64,000 bases of DNA from GM7GCV1 sp965221105 (lineage in GTDB: Bacteria > Pseudomonadota > Gammaproteobacteria > Pseudomonadales > GM7GCV1): the NCBI GenBank assembly GCA_965221105.1, contig OZ244871.1, positions 1,922,001 through 1,986,000 on the forward strand, read 5' to 3'. Below the pieces are notes generated by a model. It ran no database searches and was not told where the DNA came from. It worked only from the letters and a program-made list of their open reading frames with translations. Every line of letters starts with the position of its first letter. Within the stretch, counting starts at the first letter, position 1. The position numbers were made by a program, and so were the translations under genes. Positions 8,710 to 16,975 of this stretch are shown one piece after another.

Positions 8710-9363
8710 TTAGGCTTGGCCATCCCAATGCGAAAAATTGCGCAGCAGCTGAAGACCGGCTGAGTGGCTTTTTTCCGGGTGAAACTGGGCGCAGAACAGG
8801 TTTGTATCAGCTGTTGTGGCAACGAATTCAACACCATAGGCAGTCGTCCCCGAAAGTGATCTCTGGTCATGCAGTCTGACGTAATAGCTGTGCACAAAAT
8901 AAAAGTACGCGTCCTGATCGATGTTAACCCACATCGGGTGATCCAGTGTCTGGTGAACCTGGTTCCAGCCCATGTGCGGCACCTTGAGGCGGTTATTGCC
9001 GGTATCCTTGAGGTTGTCCCCAAAGAAGAGCACCTCGCCATCGACTTCGCCAATGCAGTCGACGCCGCCGTTTTCTTCACTGCGTTGCATCAGGGCCTGC
9101 ATACCGACGCAGATGGCCAGCACGGGTTTTTCCTGTATCTGGTGCCTGATCAGATCATCAAATTCCAGGCACCGTATTTCATGCATGCAGCTGCCAATGG
9201 CACCGACACCCGGGAATACCACCCGATCTGCGCTTTCGATTGTTCTGGTCTCGGACGTGACTAAGACCTCGGCGTCTCCAGCGACATGTTCCAGTGCGCT
9301 GGCTGCCGAGTGCAGGTTCCCCATGCCATAGTCAATAACGGCGATACGTTGCATTCTGTTCAA
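8710..9363 (-). CDS. hisH: Imidazole glycerol phosphate synthase, glutaminase subunit HisH
   Basis: Class I glutamine amidotransferase that supplies ammonia to HisF. Landmarks are IDYGMGNLHS near the N-terminus, the nucleophile cysteine in AICVGMQALM (about residue 87), and the His/Glu pair in AQFHPEKSHSAGL (about 194-206). The length is 217 aa. Two ATGs (9363 and 9354) are possible; both place the catalytic core normally. The nucleophile motif reads CVGMQ where CLGMQ is more common, a conservative change. hisB ends 27 bp upstream, so the two are likely co-transcribed. Confidence 0.95.
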   Translation of the reverse strand: MNRMQRIAVIDYGMGNLHSAASALEHVAGDAEVLVTSETRTIESADRVVFPGVGAIGSCMHEIRCLEFDDLIRHQIQEKPVLAICVGMQALMQRSEENGGVDCIGEVDGEVLFFGDNLKDTGNNRLKVPHMGWNQVHQTLDHPMWVNIDQDAYFYFVHSYYVRLHDQRSLSGTTAYGVEFVATTADTNLFCAQFHPEKSHSAGLQLLRNFSHWDGQA

Positions 9364-9390
9364 GTCCTGAAAACGGGAGTGCTGAACCGG

Positions 9391-9984
9391 TTACAGCGCG
9401 CCCTTGGTTGAGGGAGTTACGCCTTCCATTCGGGGATCCAGTGAGACCGCCATTCGCAGCGCCCTGCCGAAGGCCTTGAAGATGGTCTCAATCTGATGAT
9501 GCGTATTGAAGCCGCGTATGTTGTCTATGTGCAGGGTGACATTGGCGTGGTTACTAAACCCCTGAAAGAACTCGAAGAACAGATCTACATCGAAATCCCC
9601 GACGCGCGCGCGGGTGAATTCGGCATGCATTTCCAGTCCCGGTCGCCCGGAGAAGTCTATGACGACTCGGGAAAGAGCCTCGTCCAGAGGCACATAACTA
9701 TGCCCGTAGCGCACGATGCCTTTTTTTTCACCCACAGCTTTGGCGACAGCCTGGCCCAGGGTGATACCAATGTCTTCAACCGTGTGGTGGTCATCTATCT
9801 GGGTGTCGCCCCTGCCGCTGATGTCCAGGTCAATCATGCCGTGACGGGCAATCTGGTCCATCATGTGCTCAAGAAAAGGTATGCCGGTGTCGAATTGTGA
9901 CCGCCCGCTGCCGTCCAGATTGACAGTCACACTGATCCGGGTTTCAAGCGTATCTCTGTGCACGGATGCTGTTCTGTCCGCCAT
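9391..9984 (-). CDS. hisB: Imidazoleglycerol-phosphate dehydratase HisB
   Basis: Dehydrates IGP to imidazole-acetol phosphate (step 6 of histidine synthesis). The 197-aa single-domain form lacks the histidinol-phosphatase domain of the E. coli bifunctional protein, as in Pseudomonas. Metal-binding motifs are seen at LEHMMDQIARHG (about 38-49), DDHHTVEDIG (about 65-74) and a second histidine set in FSNHANVTLHI and THHQIETIFKAFGRAL. It is the first gene of the hisB-hisH-hisA run and is transcribed divergently from mutY; the promoters of both must lie in 9985-10173. Confidence 0.96.
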   Translation of the reverse strand: MADRTASVHRDTLETRISVTVNLDGSGRSQFDTGIPFLEHMMDQIARHGMIDLDISGRGDTQIDDHHTVEDIGITLGQAVAKAVGEKKGIVRYGHSYVPLDEALSRVVIDFSGRPGLEMHAEFTRARVGDFDVDLFFEFFQGFSNHANVTLHIDNIRGFNTHHQIETIFKAFGRALRMAVSLDPRMEGVTPSTKGAL

Positions 9985-10173
9985 GGGAAACCTGGCCCGC
10001 TGCGTTGGTAAGGAAGCGGCAATTATACGTATTGATTCGCGCCGCGGTACCCTGTCTGCTGGATGCTGTGGATTTTGTGCGCTTCGTGCAGGGATGGGGT
10101 TCGTGCCCGGCGGGGGGATTTCGGGTTATGATCCGCTTCCGGTGTGAGTGAACCAGGTAGCAGAAAGACCCCT

Positions 10174-11379
10174 ATGTCCGAGAGTTTTTCCAGTCGGCTT
10201 CTGGCATGGTTTGACCGCGAGGGGCGCAAGGATCTGCCCTGGCAGCAGGATGATGATCCGTACCGCATCTGGTTGTCCGAGGTGATGCTGCAGCAAACCC
10301 AGGTCGCTCGGGTTATCCCCTATTTCCAGCAGTTTGTGGAACGCTTCCCCACAGTCACCGGGCTGGCTGCAGCGGAACTGGACGAGGTACTGCATCTGTG
10401 GTCCGGGCTTGGGTACTATGCACGGGGCCGCAATCTGCATGCTGCCGCCAAAAAAGTGGTGGCGGAATTTGGTGGTGTTTTTCCGGCAGATCAGGATGGT
10501 CTTGAATCTCTTCCAGGGGTAGGGCGCTCAACTGCAGGCGCTATTCGGGCACAGGCCTTTGGGCAGTGCGCGCCTATATTGGACGGAAACGCCAAGCGCG
10601 TGCTCTCCCGCTACTTTGGTCTCCGCGAATGGCCCGGCGCCGGCAGTGCACAAAAAACCCTTTGGGAAAAATCCTCGCAATTGCTCCCCCGGCGGCGTTT
10701 GCGTGACTATACCCAGGCAATCATGGATCTGGGGGCGACACTGTGTCTGCCTGTTCGCCCCAGGTGCGGAGCATGCCCGTTCTCGGCCGACTGCGTCGCC
10801 AACCGTGATTCCATGCAGGCTGAAATCCCGGCCCCCAGGCCCAAAACAAAAAGGTCTGTCCGGGACACGGTTTTTTTGATGGCGATCAACGATCGAGGTG
10901 AGATCCTCTTGGAGAAGCGCCCTCCGACTGGCATATGGGGCAGCCTGTGGAGCTTTCCCGAGGTTGAGCTGAATACCCTGGATGAAGACCTTGCCAGGTT
11001 CGGGCTGCAATCCAAAACTGAACGGAACTGGTTGCCAGCGGGATCTCACCGGTTCACGCATTTCACGCTGAATTACCGGCCACTGGTGGTTCGCATCGAT
11101 GCCAGCTCTATCCGAGAAGTCTGCGATTCAGATCAACGAATCTGGTACAGTAGCAGCTTCGGCAGCGAAATCGGTGTAGCCGCACCGGTGACGAAAATCC
11201 TTGAAGCATATTGGGACATTATGCATGACCAGAACCGTTTTTTGCCGCAAGTACCAGCAGGAGATGGAAGGCTTGGATGTGCCGCCCATGCCCGGTGCCC
11301 TGGGTCAGGACATCTACGAGACCATATCCAAACAGGCCTGGCAGGAGTGGATGACCCAGCAGACCATGCTGATCAATGA
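10174..11379 (+). CDS. mutY: A/G-specific adenine DNA glycosylase MutY, with unusual C-terminal extension
   Basis: Removes adenine mispaired with 8-oxoguanine. The HhH-GPD domain contains the catalytic Glu in SEVMLQQTQV (about 37), the HhH LPGVGRSTAGAI (about 111-122) and catalytic Asp in ILDGNAKRVL (about 138). The [4Fe-4S] cysteines are in C-x6-C-x2-C-x5-C near 192-208, and a NUDIX-like 8-oxoG recognition domain follows. Homologues end close to AAPVTKILEAYW, but here the frame runs about 50 residues further, overlapping yggX by 155 nt in another reading frame. The extension has no recognisable family and is probably due to loss of the original stop or a frameshift near 11200. The ATG at 10174 is preferred over the GTG at 10144. 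Confidence 0.92.
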   Translation: MSESFSSRLLAWFDREGRKDLPWQQDDDPYRIWLSEVMLQQTQVARVIPYFQQFVERFPTVTGLAAAELDEVLHLWSGLGYYARGRNLHAAAKKVVAEFGGVFPADQDGLESLPGVGRSTAGAIRAQAFGQCAPILDGNAKRVLSRYFGLREWPGAGSAQKTLWEKSSQLLPRRRLRDYTQAIMDLGATLCLPVRPRCGACPFSADCVANRDSMQAEIPAPRPKTKRSVRDTVFLMAINDRGEILLEKRPPTGIWGSLWSFPEVELNTLDEDLARFGLQSKTERNWLPAGSHRFTHFTLNYRPLVVRIDASSIREVCDSDQRIWYSSSFGSEIGVAAPVTKILEAYWDIMHDQNRFLPQVPAGDGRLGCAAHARCPGSGHLRDHIQTGLAGVDDPADHADQ

Positions 11380-11497
11380 AAGACGTTTGAGCCTAATGGA
11401 CCTGACTGATCGAGCCTATCTGGATGAGCAGCGGGAGAAGTTTTTTAGTGACGGCGAAGTTGATCAGGCTGAGGGGTATATTCCGCCCGCGGAATGA
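11225..11497 (+). CDS. yggX: Probable Fe(2+)-trafficking protein YggX
   Basis: A 90-residue protein of the YggX family, which protects Fe-S proteins from oxidative damage and helps move iron. The sequence starts MTRTVFCRKYQQEMEGLD, with the conserved early Cys7, and has the family hallmark QTMLINERRLSLMD (about 48-61). Its place immediately after mutY is the usual gammaproteobacterial arrangement and fits a shared oxidative-damage role (MutY itself carries an Fe-S cluster). The ATG lies inside the 3' part of the mutY frame. Translation may be coupled to mutY; no clear separate ribosome site is visible. Confidence 0.93.
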   Translation: MTRTVFCRKYQQEMEGLDVPPMPGALGQDIYETISKQAWQEWMTQQTMLINERRLSLMDLTDRAYLDEQREKFFSDGEVDQAEGYIPPAE

Positions 11498-11602
11498 TGT
11501 CGGCGAGCAAGCACATCCGGCACCGGGCTCGGGCTTGACTGAATTGGGCCGAATCGCTTTAATACGCGCCTCGTTTTGACCCCTCCTCAAAACTTTCCCA
11601 AT

Positions 11603-11678
11603 GCCCAGGTAGCTCAGTCGGTAGAGCAGTGGACTGAAAATCCTCGTGTCGGTGGTTCGATTCCGCCCCTGGGCACCA
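11603..11678 (+). tRNA. tRNA-Phe (GAA anticodon)
   Basis: A 76-nt cloverleaf with acceptor stem GCCCAGG pairing with CCTGGGC, discriminator A and an encoded CCA. The D-arm is GCTCAGTCGGTAGAGC, the anticodon loop CTGAAAA gives GAA, and the T-arm contains GGTTCGATTCC. It resembles the E. coli tRNA-Phe closely. Its 3' end is the attachment site of the island that follows: an imperfect copy of the last bases recurs at 20132-20150. Confidence 0.97.
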
Positions 11679-11686
11679 TCCACTCT
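11665..11686 (+). repeat. attL: 3' end of tRNA-Phe, left border of the island
   Basis: GCCCCTGGGCACCATCCAC here is repeated at 20132-20150 as GCCCCTGGCACCATCCAC, with one base missing, and weaker similarity continues about 20 bases to the right of both. A tRNA 3' end plus an adjacent P4-type integrase is the standard arrangement for an integrated island, so I read this as attL. The repeat is seen directly; the att assignment is inferred. Confidence 0.65.
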
Positions 11687-11687
11687 T

Positions 11688-11779
11688 TCCGATAACGTCC
11701 GAAGAAATCCGATAACGTCTAATAAATATAATAAAAACAGTATTTTACGTTGAATTATGGGTTTTTTAACGTCCGATAA
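11688..11779. repeat. Repeated TCCGATAACGTC motifs, possible integrase arm sites
   Basis: TCCGATAACGTC occurs at 11688-11699 and again at 11708-11719, 20 bp apart, and the permuted form AACGTCCGATAA occurs at 11768-11779. They lie between the putative attL and the integrase start, where arm-type binding sites of P4-like integrases are expected. The repeats are seen directly; binding is inferred. Confidence 0.45.
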
Positions 11780-11844
11780 GATTCGTTGACATCCGGACAA
11801 AATGACAGTACATTTTTGACCCAATTTACGACTTACTGCTGTAA

Positions 11845-13072
11845 ATGCCCCTCACCAACACACGTATCAAGGCAGCAAAACCCCGCGCCAGTGATTACCG
11901 AATAGGGGACAGTGAAGCGCTTTTCCTGCTGGTCAAAAAAAAACGGCAGCAAGTACTGGCGCATGGATTATCGATTTCGAGGCAAGCGCAATACCCTCGC
12001 TTTGGGAGTGTATCCCCGGGTGAGCCTCAAAGAGGCCCGCGAGAAGCGGAGAATAGCCAGAATCCATCTTGACAACGGTCGGGATCCGAGTGAGGTCCGG
12101 AAGGAAGAGAAGCGTGCAGAACAAATGGACCGCTTTCGGGATATCGCCCACCAGTGGTGGGAGCACTGCAGGGATACCTGGACCCCGGATCATGCGGCAA
12201 AGGTTTTGAAACGGCTGGAAGACAATGCGTTCGGGGACCTTGGGCATTTGCCGATTGACGAGATCAGGCCGCAACAGATCATTGCCACGATTCGGAGGGT
12301 TGAGGCGCGGGGCGCACTGGATGTGGCGAGCCGTGTGCAGCAGGCCATCAATGCAGTATGCCGCTTTGCGGTCCAGCAGGGGATAGCGACGCACAACCCG
12401 GCTGGTGAGTTGAGGGGCATTGTCAAGAAACGCAAGGTACAGTACCAGGCTTCACTGCCTCGGGAAGAACTGCCCCAGTTTCTGAAAGATCTTGAGGGCT
12501 ACGGCGACCGGGGCCGCCTGCTGACCCAAGGGGCAATCAAGCTGTTGTTGCTCACCTTTGTACGCTCCGGCGAGCTTCGGGGGGCACGGTGGGAAGAATT
12601 TGATCTTGAGGACAGGGTCTGGCGCATTCCTGCTGACCGCATGAAGATGAAGAATGAACACCTTGTACCGTTGTCACAGCAGGCCTTGGAGTTGCTGAGA
12701 GACATGACCGGCAACTATGATCTGGTGTTCCCCTCGGAGCGCAACCGCTCACGTGAGATGTCGGACAACACCATGCGCCGGGCAATTTTTTTGATGGGCT
12801 ATGACGGCACCCGGGAGGGCAAGAGCAAGACGGTGCCGCATGGTTTCCGGGCCACGGCGTCCTCGATCCTGAACGAGGCCGGCTTCAACCCCGATGCCAT
12901 CGAGCGCCAGCTGGCCCACATGGAAAGTAACAGCGTGCGGGCCACCTACACCTACCATGCCCGCTATATGGATGATCGCCGGGCCATGATGCAGTGGTGG
13001 GCCGACTACCTGGACGGGATGCGGGCGTCGGGCAAGGTGATCCCGATCTTCTCCAAAGCGGCCAGCGGCTGA
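11845..13072 (+). pseudogene. int: P4-type tyrosine recombinase (island integrase), frameshifted at an A9 run
   Basis: The N-terminal DUF4102 arm-binding domain begins in frame 1 (MPLTNTRIKAAKPRASDYRI...LFLLVKK), then must shift at the run of nine A (11935-11943) to continue as NGSKYWRMDYRFRGKR in the other frame, which then stays open to 13072. Eight A's would restore a normal protein of about 408 residues. The catalytic domain is intact: Arg in FVRSGELRGARWEEF, HGFRATASSILNE (box II), LAHMESNSVRATYTYHARY with the tyrosine. Position next to tRNA-Phe fits an island integrase. It is either dead, rescued by slippage on the A-run, or affected by a sequencing indel. Confidence 0.85.
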
Positions 13073-13089
13073 GCATCAGCCTGTCTGCA

Positions 13090-13332
13090 TCACGCCTGCT
13101 GTCTGGACTCAATCCCCTGCTGTCTGGACTCAATCCATTGGATCACCGCATGCTCATGCCAGCCAACAGATCGGCCCTCAGTGAGTTTGATCTGTTTCGG
13201 AAAGTTGCCCCTCGCAATCTCGTTGTAAATCGTGGAGCGGGAGAGTCCGGTCATGCGCTGGACCTCCTTCAGTCTCACAATCCTGCAGCTCATGCGTGGA
13301 TCCCCCATATGGTCTTGCATAGCAGTCTCCAT
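13090..13332 (-). CDS. AlpA-family DNA-binding regulator / excisionase-like protein
   Basis: An 80-residue MerR-like winged-helix protein of the AlpA family: IVRLKEVQRMTGLSRSTIY, NEIARGNFPKQIKLTEGRS and VGWHEHAVIQWIESR are all family motifs. AlpA proteins control integrase/excision genes of cryptic prophages and islands. A strong AAGGAG ribosome site lies before the ATG at 13332. It follows the second recombinase by about 10 bp on the same strand, so they form an operon. The C-terminus holds a 21-bp tandem duplication (IESRQQG IESRQQA). Target sites are unknown. Confidence 0.85.
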   Translation of the reverse strand: METAMQDHMGDPRMSCRIVRLKEVQRMTGLSRSTIYNEIARGNFPKQIKLTEGRSVGWHEHAVIQWIESRQQGIESRQQA

Positions 13333-13342
13333 GGTTATCTCC

Positions 13343-14203
13343 TTACCCTACGTAAGTTTTTAAAATACTTTCGCGCTCATGCCCGAGCTCGCGGCTGATG
13401 GTCAGCCGCGCCTCCCGGTCCAGTTCCCGCTGTTCCAGCGTCAGCGACCTGCTGTCCGGCCCGCCGTTGGCCGGACAGGGCCAGCCGGTCAGTTCCTCGT
13501 AGCGCGCCTGGGCATAGGCATGGCGCAAGCCGTGCATACTCGTCAGTCCCGCCCGGGTGGTATGGCCCTCATAGATCCTCAGCTGCTGCACGTAGGTTCG
13601 ATGGGGCGGGATCAGTGAGCCAAGCCCGGCCAGTCTTCGCGCCCGGTCAAGGACCTCCCGCTGGGCCTGGGTGCGTATGGGGATGGCCCTGGGCTTGCCG
13701 CCCTTGGTCCAACTGCCCTTGAGCAGGATATGATCCTTCCGGTCCGCGAAGCTCGGCCGGAACTTGATCGCCTCCTCACGCCGCAGACCGAAGGCCCGTT
13801 GCAGTTCCAGGCTCATCTGCACATGGATATCCCTGACTTTGTCCAGTTGTTCCTGGCCAATCGCCCGGGCCTTGCTCTGCGTGGCGACACACCTGCGGTC
13901 CGGAATGCCATAGTGCGCATTGGACCTGGCGATGACATTCGGCTTGCCGACCTTCTCGGCCCACCAGCGCAGGACCGCCATGCGGTTCTTGATGGTTCCA
14001 GCCGAGAGTTCCTTCTCCCGCCAGTGCGTCACCAGGGCCTCGACATGTTTGGGCCTCAATGATCGTGCGTGCAGCAAGCGATAGCCCATGGCATGCAGAT
14101 CATCGGCCATCTGCATGAGGATGCGCTGCCGGTTGTGCCGTGTGGCATAGCTGCCTTCCCGGCAGCGCCGGCACAGCTGTTTGAGTTCAAACTTCAGATT
14201 CAT
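13343..14203 (-). CDS. Tyrosine recombinase of the 'integrase domain-containing protein' family
   Basis: A 286-residue protein with an N-terminal SAM-like segment (ATRHNRQRILMQMADDLHAMGYRLL... split over 20-45, then THWREKELSAGTIKNRMAVL) and a C-terminal catalytic domain. Recombinase residues visible are Arg in RAFGLRREEAIKFRP (about 145), SMHGLRHAYAQARYEEL (His-x-x-Arg, about 222-238) and SRELGHERESILKTYVG (His and nucleophile Tyr, last 17 residues). Homologues occur on many proteobacterial islands beside alpA, as here. It is complete, unlike the first integrase. It may mediate excision or belong to an older insertion nested in the island. Confidence 0.8.
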   Translation of the reverse strand: MNLKFELKQLCRRCREGSYATRHNRQRILMQMADDLHAMGYRLLHARSLRPKHVEALVTHWREKELSAGTIKNRMAVLRWWAEKVGKPNVIARSNAHYGIPDRRCVATQSKARAIGQEQLDKVRDIHVQMSLELQRAFGLRREEAIKFRPSFADRKDHILLKGSWTKGGKPRAIPIRTQAQREVLDRARRLAGLGSLIPPHRTYVQQLRIYEGHTTRAGLTSMHGLRHAYAQARYEELTGWPCPANGGPDSRSLTLEQRELDREARLTISRELGHERESILKTYVG

Positions 14204-14949
14204 AGCTCTATTCCTATCTGTGTCAGTAAAAACCTCTGTTCAATCCTGTGTACGTACACTCGGTTAGTGTTGAAGAGCCCCTGGCAGCCTTGGCTGACCA
14301 GAATTCGCTTGCGCGACGATGCTCGAGGGACACAACTCCCTTACAAACTTCTTGTGCCTCGATCGAGGCGGCACAGGGTGTCTCCTGTTGGAGAGCGACT
14401 GCTCCCTGTGCCTGAAGCCCACGCGTGTGGGCGGTGGTGAACGTGCAGCGTTCACCGGCATGTGGAATGTGTGGAGGAACTCCACTAATTTGGAACAGGC
14501 AGCGCAGTATTGAATGACACGCAGGGGCAAGCCCATGCATGCCTCAGCACAAATGCCTGTTCGGAAGTTGAAGATTCAGGCACAGCAGTGCCTGTCTCCT
14601 CGCATTGGAAGACGGAGACGGACCCAGAGAGTCCGTCTCTGAATCTGCACGTACAGAAGATCGTGCAGACGAGCTTGGAAATTCGGCACCAGGCCCAGAG
14701 GCCTCGCTGATTCTCGGGTACCGGGATCAGCTTAAAGGGCGCCGCTGATATACCGCAGCGGCTTCGGTTTAAAAATGGTGCATATTAATTGCAGATGCAA
14801 ATTAATCGCCCGGCCAGTATACCAATCGGTGCCCCGCTGTCACGATAAATTTTCTTCTGCAATATCCTGGTATCCCCCCGCCGCGATATCGACGCCGTAA
14901 TCTGCCTGTCACTCGCACCAGAGATTGGCACAAGCACGGCGCGCGCGGA
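14204..14949. other. Intergenic stretch with hairpins, no gene recognised
   Basis: No frame here has recognisable protein features. There is a perfect 9-bp hairpin at 14615-14639 and a 7-bp GCCGCTG/CAGCGGC hairpin near 14748-14770. The right part grades into a broken recombinase fragment on the minus strand. Confidence 0.4.
14615..14639. terminator. 9-bp perfect hairpin GAGACGGAC / GTCCGTCTC
   Basis: The stem is 14615-14623 with 14631-14639, enclosing a 7-nt loop. There is no T-tract on either side, so it is either a factor-dependent terminator or a protein-binding dyad. The structure is directly visible; its role is unknown. Confidence 0.35.
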
Positions 14950-15129
14950 CAGGATCTCATTGGCGCGGTACGCGTTGTTGATCCCGAAGGTGAACAGACA
15001 CAGGTCACGCGGCTTGTCGACCAGGATTTTCTTGGTGCAGCGGATCGCTTTGACGTCCCAGATCGGCTCGACCTTGATTGTCGACCCCCGATCGGGATGG
15101 TTCGGATTCTCACCCTTGGCAAGCGTCAT
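14950..15129 (-). pseudogene. N-terminal fragment of a tyrosine recombinase
   Basis: The minus-strand frame reads MTLAKGENPNHPDRGSTIKV, then DKPRDLCLFTFGIN and NAYRANEILS, which I recognise as the start of a family of short site-specific integrases (RGSTIKV, DKPRDLCLFTLGIN, AYRANELLS in relatives). After NEILS the similarity ends, though the frame stays open to 14785 with unrelated sequence. No catalytic region follows. It is therefore a remnant of a further recombinase inside the island. Confidence 0.6.
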
Positions 15130-15510
15130 TGAGAGCTCATGTATTGCCGCGGAACAGGGCAACAAAACTCATTAACTAAATATCGTTATAGACAGAAAAT
15201 TAATGAGTCGAACAGCAGAAGACGGGAGAAAAAAGCAGAAAACCCGCCGAAAACTCTTATCCTGTGGGGCTATGCGGTGTTTTCCCATCTTATTAAGTTT
15301 TTTATAAAGTTAACGAGTGGTACTTTATAAATCAGAGCAGGACCAACGCAAAAGACCGAAGAATTCACCCCGTGTCAGATTCCAGAAGTCGATAGGCAGC
15401 GCCCTGGATTACCCGGATCTTCGAGGACCATGCTGGAATGATGGCCCCTGGCGGCTGTGATGGGTTGAAGTCGTTCAGGCGGGTCGGCTGGAATCGAAGC
15501 GGATGCTCGA
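15130..15510. other. Intergenic stretch between two recombinase remnants
   Basis: About 380 bp with AT-rich sequence at 15170-15350 (for example a TATTAAGTTTTTTATAAAG stretch near 15290) and no recognisable gene. It separates recombinase remnants that lie on opposite strands. Confidence 0.35.
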
Positions 15511-15669
15511 CTTAATGGCCTTCGCCATGCGCACGCAGTCGTGAGAGGGGAAAGCCTGCATGCAGCGGGACGCATGCTCGGGTATCGGCGCGCCAGCACC
15601 ACCAACCGCTACATCCACCTCGATAGGCAACTGAACCAGGCGGCTGGCTTGTGGCAGAGTATTTTCTAA
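15511..15669 (+). pseudogene. C-terminal fragment of a phage-type tyrosine recombinase
   Basis: Reading the plus strand in the frame ending at TAA 15667-15669 gives DARLNGLRHAHAVVRGESL, then HAAGRMLGYRRASTTNRYIH and LDRQLNQAAGLW. These are the box II (His-x-Leu-Arg-His), LGH-like and catalytic Tyr (NRYIHLD) segments of phage integrases. The upstream half is absent or scrambled. It is not the missing part of the neighbouring minus-strand remnant because it is on the opposite strand. The fragment is too short to be functional. Confidence 0.6.
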
Positions 15670-15827
15670 TCCTAAAATGAGTCTGAAATCGGGGAGATGA
15701 CTCCCAAAGATAGCGGTTAGGTTTGAGGAGCATTGAGTATACTTCATTGAGGTGCTTGACCTCTTGTTGAGAACCATGGGGCCAGCACCCAGATGCATGA
15801 CGGCGTGTGGGCACAGGGTGACTGTGG

Positions 15828-16891
15828 TCAGGCCTGCTTGAAGATCGCTGTGAACAGGGTGTGGCGGGCTGTCTGCAGGGCCTCTGCCGCCTGGGTGTCG
15901 GTGACGGCCTGTGCATGCTCGTGCAGGGCCTCAAGGCTTTGTCCGTCTGTGAGATGCGTGTCGATCTCCTCGATCGCGCAGAGCTGTTCGAAGGGCATCA
16001 TCAGGCGCTCAGAGGGGTCTCGCTGTGTCTGCTTCCCCTGTGCGTCGGTGATGGTGAGGGGGAACAAGCAGGGGCGATGGACATTCACAGACCGGCCCAT
16101 GGGCTCGAGCAGGGCATTATTGATCTGTGAGGCCCAGTGCTGGGGGATATGCTGAGAGCCACAGAGTGTGCGGACCACCGAGCCATGTGTACTCTCGACC
16201 AGCGCATTGTCGTGACTGTGCCGGGTCCGGCTTTTGGTGAACTCCACCAGCAGTGTGTCCAGCAATTTCGCAACCGTCTTGTTGATACACTCCGAGCCGG
16301 TGTCGGAGTGGAACCCCCTGATCCTGAAGGGAAGTCGGGCCATGGCGAGTTCCAGTGCCGGTGTGACAGAGGCCTCACTGATGCGCTCGACGGACACGCA
16401 GATTTCGAACTGGGTGACCTCATCGACCAGGGTGATGTGAGAGACCCCCGTGCGCGTGTCCTGATCGCCCTGGTGCACCCTATCCACTCGCAGATACCGG
16501 AGATGCCCTGCGGGTTGGGCGTGCGGCGTTCGCCAATGGGGGCGGGTTTCGAGTGCGGTGTGGTGAACTGGCGGCGCTGGCGCTGGTCAGTGGTGGATGT
16601 GCGCAGAGTGTCGATATGGCTCACTGAGATCGCGGCCAGGCGCTCACAACGGTCATCCCCCTGTGCCAGGGCACGTTCGCACTCCTTCTTGATGACAGCG
16701 CCGCAGGGCGTGTCGTGCAGCCTGTCCAGCTCGGCCAGCAGGAGGACATCCGCCTGGGTAGAGCGTCTGGAGAACCCCCGCGTGGTGCGCTGTCGGCGAG
16801 TGCACCGGCCGGGTGTCGCGGACTGCCGGATCAGCCGGGTCAGTTGGTGTCGGGAGTAGCCGCATGGCAGTTGGGTTAGCAATCTGTACAA
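15828..16891 (-). pseudogene. Frameshifted rve-domain transposase (IS481/IS3-like integrase core)
   Basis: Two overlapping minus-strand frames together make one transposase. The first (from 16891) carries CGYSRHQLTRLIRQ, RRSTQADVLLLAELDRLH, and SKPAPIGERRTPNPQG. Near 16494 a one-base loss moves the rest to the second frame: RVHQGDQDTRTGVSHITLVD, GFHSDTGSECINKTVAKLL, and NDNALVES-like SHDNALVESTHGSVVR. The DDE residues (Asp after VHQG-, Asp in FHSDTGSE, Glu in ALVES) are preserved. No terminal inverted repeats were found and the 5' end is cut just before the toxin-antitoxin promoter. It is a dead element. Confidence 0.75.
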
Positions 16892-16914
16892 AAAACACTC
16901 AACACGGTTTCAAT

Positions 16915-16972
16915 GTACGTAAATTTGCCGTACGATATACGAATCTGTATCGCAGATGATCATCAGGAGTAC
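16915..16972 (+). promoter_or_regulatory. Probable promoter/operator of the DUF1778-GNAT toxin-antitoxin operon
   Basis: Two inverted repeats lie directly upstream of the antitoxin gene: GTACG...CGTAC within about 16915-16934 and CGATA...TATCG within about 16934-16953. The AGGAG ribosome site follows at 16966-16970. Antitoxins of this type usually autorepress by binding such dyads. The repeats are visible; the regulatory role is inferred. Confidence 0.4.
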
Positions 16973-16975
16973 GAC

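Noticed and set aside
13070..13140. Two 21-bp repeats considered as the start of a CRISPR array
   Set aside because: Only two copies with no spacer between them, and they lie within the alpA-like coding frame. No CRISPR array was seen anywhere in the window.
16137..16859. 240-codon plus-strand frame over the rve transposase
   Set aside because: The minus strand carries the clear DDE transposase motifs, so this frame is a shadow.
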